From positions 186,001-250,000 of the forward strand of contig CAVOHR010000003.1 of the NCBI GenBank assembly GCA_963695835.1: 64,000 bases of DNA. Direction: 5' to 3'. A program made the position numbers and the translations under genes. Positions 62,175 to 64,000 of this stretch are shown one piece after another (positions within the stretch are counted from its first letter, which is position 1; each line of letters begins with the position of its first letter). The DNA comes from VRUE01 sp963695835 (GTDB lineage: Bacteria; Actinomycetota; Thermoleophilia; Solirubrobacterales; 70-9). The notes under the pieces were generated by a model. That model was not told the origin of the DNA. It saw only the letters and a program-made list of their open reading frames with translations, and made no database searches.

Positions 62175-63806
62175 ATGCCCGACCCTTCGATCGCGCGCTT
62201 CCGCCGCGTCGTCACCGCCGCCTACGCCTCGCTCGAGGAGCGCCGGCAGGAGGTCAACGACCTCAACGTCTTCCCGGTCGCCGACGGCGACACCGGCGAC
62301 AACATGGCGATGACGATGCGCGCGGTGATGGAGGAGCTCGACCGGCTCGACGGGCTCGAGGTCGACGAGGTCGGCCGCACCGAGCTGGTCCAGGCGCTCG
62401 CCCGGGCGGCGCTGATGGGCGCCCGCGGCAACTCCGGCGTGATCCTCAGCCAGATCGTCCGCGGCGCCGCCGAGGAGCTGGCGAGCCGGCCCGGCGAGCT
62501 GGTCGACCCGGTGCTCGTCGCCTCCGCCTTCGCCAGCGCCGCCGACGCCGCCTACGCCTCGGTCCGCGATCCCGCCGAGGGGACGATGCTGACCGTGTTC
62601 CGCGAGATGGCGCACTCGATCGCCCGCCAGCTGGCCCATCTCGACGCGGGCAGGCAGCGACTCGGCAAGGGGGTCAGCGACGAGCGGCAGGACGCGGTCC
62701 TCGCCGAGGTGCTCGAGCAGGCGATCGCCGAGGGTCAGCGCGCGGTCGAGCGCACCCCCGAGCAGCTCGAGGTGCTGCGCGAGTCGGGCGTGGTCGACGC
62801 CGGCGGCTACGGGCTGGTCCTGATCCTCGCCGGGGTCGTCGCCGGCCTGCGGGGGGAAAGCTCCGAGGTCCCGGAGGTCACCCACCACGAGCCGGCGCGG
62901 CTCAGCCGCCCGCACCACGCCGACAGCCGCTACCGCTACTGCACCAACTTCATCGTCTCCGGCGCGGGCCTCGAAGCGCGCGAGTTCCTGCCGCGCCTGG
63001 AGGGGATGGGGGACTCCGTGCTCGTGGTCGGCGACGAGGTCACCCTCAAGGTTCACGTACATACCGACGAGCCCGAGTCCGCGGTGGCGATCTTCGACGG
63101 CGCCGGCGAGGTCACCAACCTCGACGTGGGCGACATGCGCGAGCAGATCGTCGAGCGCGAGGCGCGGCTCGCCTCGGGCCGCAGCGGGGCGCTCGCGGTC
63201 GCCGCCGGAGAGGGGATGGAACGGCTGTTCGGCGAGCTGGGCGCGCACGTCGTCCACGGGGGCGAGACGCTCAACCCGTCGACCTACGAGCTGCTGGCCG
63301 GCATCCACGAGGTGCCGGCCGACGAAGTGCTGGTCCTGCCCGGCTCGTCGAACGTGGTCATGGCCGCCGAGCGGGCCTGCGAGCTGTCGGAGAAGCCGGC
63401 CCGGGTCGTCGCCGCCACCTCGCAGCAGGAAGCGCTGCTGGTCCTGGTCGAGCTCGACCCGGCCGCGACGGCGGAGGAGAACGCCGAGTGGCTCGCCACG
63501 GCGCTGGAGGGAATCGTCTCCGGCGGCGTCGCGCCGGCGGCCCGCGACGACGCCCAGGGTCGCTTCCGCAAGGGCGACGCGGTCGGCTTCGCCGGCGGGG
63601 AGATCGTCGCCTGGGGCGGCGCCGGCTCGACCCTGGCGGCGACGATCGCGGCGCTCGCCGCGGGCGCCGAGATCGTCACCGTGCTGGCCGGTGAGGACGC
63701 CCCGATCCCGCTCGAGGAGATCGATACCCACGTCCCCGACGGGGTCGAGGTCGAGACGCACTCGGGCGGTCAGCCGAGCTGGTGGTGGCTGCTCGCGGCC
63801 CAGTAG
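62175..63806 (+). CDS. fakA: FakA-like DAK2-domain fatty acid kinase subunit
   Basis: A 543-residue YloV/FakA-type protein. The DhaL/DAK2 domain (about 8-205) has VNDLNVFPVADGDTGDNMAM (partly shown), RAALMGARGNSGVILSQIVR (partly shown) and DPAEGTMLTVFREMA, which form the Mg-ATP site. A DegV-like/EDD-type C-terminal region follows. In Firmicutes FakA phosphorylates fatty acids bound to FakB; no fakB is in the window. The gene overlaps recG (TAGTG), a widespread order. Confidence 0.9.
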   Translation: MPDPSIARFRRVVTAAYASLEERRQEVNDLNVFPVADGDTGDNMAMTMRAVMEELDRLDGLEVDEVGRTELVQALARAALMGARGNSGVILSQIVRGAAEELASRPGELVDPVLVASAFASAADAAYASVRDPAEGTMLTVFREMAHSIARQLAHLDAGRQRLGKGVSDERQDAVLAEVLEQAIAEGQRAVERTPEQLEVLRESGVVDAGGYGLVLILAGVVAGLRGESSEVPEVTHHEPARLSRPHHADSRYRYCTNFIVSGAGLEAREFLPRLEGMGDSVLVVGDEVTLKVHVHTDEPESAVAIFDGAGEVTNLDVGDMREQIVEREARLASGRSGALAVAAGEGMERLFGELGAHVVHGGETLNPSTYELLAGIHEVPADEVLVLPGSSNVVMAAERACELSEKPARVVAATSQQEALLVLVELDPAATAEENAEWLATALEGIVSGGVAPAARDDAQGRFRKGDAVGFAGGEIVAWGGAGSTLAATIAALAAGAEIVTVLAGEDAPIPLEEIDTHVPDGVEVETHSGGQPSWWWLLAAQ

Positions 63807-64000
63807 TGCGGGCGTTCGGCGGCGCCTCGAAGTTGACGGCGGCGGAGCTGCTGGACGCGCCGGTCCATCGGCCGCGCCCGAGCGCGTTGGACGTCTCGCT
63901 GGAGGCGCTCGAGGGGGTCGGGTCGAAACTGGCGGAGGCCGCGGCGGAGGCCGGAATCCGCACGGTCGGCGATCTGCTGTGGCGCGTGCCGCACGGCCAT
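63806..64000 (+). CDS. recG: ATP-dependent DNA helicase RecG, N-terminal fragment (3' end outside window)
   Basis: The first 65 codons are visible. After ALDVSLEALEGVGSKLAEAA the sequence reads GIRTVGDLLWRVPHGH, which is the wedge-domain start of RecG (GVG-x-K-L-A...GI-TV-DLL-x-x-P). RecG remodels stalled forks and Holliday junctions. The GTG start overlaps the fakA stop by one base. A preceding short Ala/Arg-rich segment is not conserved. Confidence 0.88.
   Translation, partial: MRAFGGASKLTAAELLDAPVHRPRPSALDVSLEALEGVGSKLAEAAAEAGIRTVGDLLWRVPHGH

Noticed and set aside
59895..63761. A 1,288-codon open frame on the minus strand
   Set aside because: It overlaps the clear fakA-like gene on the other strand and lies out of frame with the MMPL gene; no recognisable motifs.
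1..64000. CRISPR arrays, tRNA and rRNA genes
   Set aside because: No regularly spaced direct repeats, no tRNA cloverleaf ending in CCA-type context and no rRNA-like segments were found by reading.

Overview
The window comes from a very GC-rich chromosome (long antisense open frames, codons ending mostly in G or C). Gene content and order point to an actinobacterium. There is a complete mraZ-to-ftsZ division and cell-wall cluster, MurE carries the DNPR signature of meso-diaminopimelate ligases, and many operons appear to start as leaderless transcripts with a TAnnnT box 6-8 nt before the start codon. The two-subunit glycine decarboxylase (GcvPA/GcvPB) and the absence of sepF, ftsA or wag31 beside ftsZ fit a deep-branching lineage such as Thermoleophilia/Solirubrobacterales better than Streptomyces or mycobacteria. 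The placement is inference.

Layout. 1-1874: C-terminal part of pyruvate phosphate dikinase. 1924-6888: OmpR-type response regulator, small histidine kinase, then CpaB/SAF, CpaF ATPase, TadB and TadC of a Tad (Flp-pilus type) export system. 7123-22679: mraZ, rsmH, ftsL-like, ftsI, murE, murF, mraY, murD, ftsW, murG, murC, murB, a short ftsQ-like gene and ftsZ. 22747-27180: glycine cleavage genes gcvT-gcvH-gcvPA-gcvPB. 27312-29109 (minus strand): Ku and a stand-alone LigD polymerase domain. 29213-32227: FetAB-like ABC exporter and an MFS drug exporter. 32253-35375: trpS, scpA, scpB, rluB. 35368-43739: aromatic amino acid genes (aroH, hisC, an aromatic-rich leader peptide, aroG-type DAHP synthase, tyrA, aroA), then cmk, der, metK. 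43836-50303: PH-domain protein (minus strand), priA, def, fmt, rsmB, a zinc-ribbon protein and rpe. 50312-53472: ion channel with an RCK domain, then a flippase and a glycosyltransferase (minus strand). 53549-57153: riboflavin genes ribD-ribE-ribBA-ribH. 57154-59724: a VapC/Phd toxin-antitoxin pair, rpmB and two tandem ORF6N regulators. 59942-64000: MMPL transporter (minus strand), FakA-like protein and the start of recG. No tRNA, rRNA, CRISPR array or insertion sequence was seen.

The most unusual content is not protein-coding. (1) A 34-codon leader ORF whose last ten sense codons include His-Phe-Tyr and Trp-His-Trp, followed by strong hairpins, precedes the DAHP synthase gene and looks like an aromatic-amino-acid attenuator. 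(2) A dispersed family of short palindromes with a conserved GCTAT-type loop and compensating stem changes occurs six times. Three copies sit in stop/start junctions and pair with the Shine-Dalgarno of the next gene, one spans the cmk stop codon, and two lie in frame inside gcvPA and ribD. (3) Four (possibly five) palindromes of about 115 bp start within 5 nt of a plus-strand stop codon, always in the same orientation, and appear to end transcription units, even inside the mur cluster. (4) Two paralogous ORF6N genes each keep a perfect 27-nt palindrome at the same codons with a compensating difference.

The gene set is otherwise housekeeping. The dcw genes make lipid II and the septal machinery, the gcv and rib clusters supply one-carbon units and flavins, and the aro/tyr genes feed aromatic amino acids.
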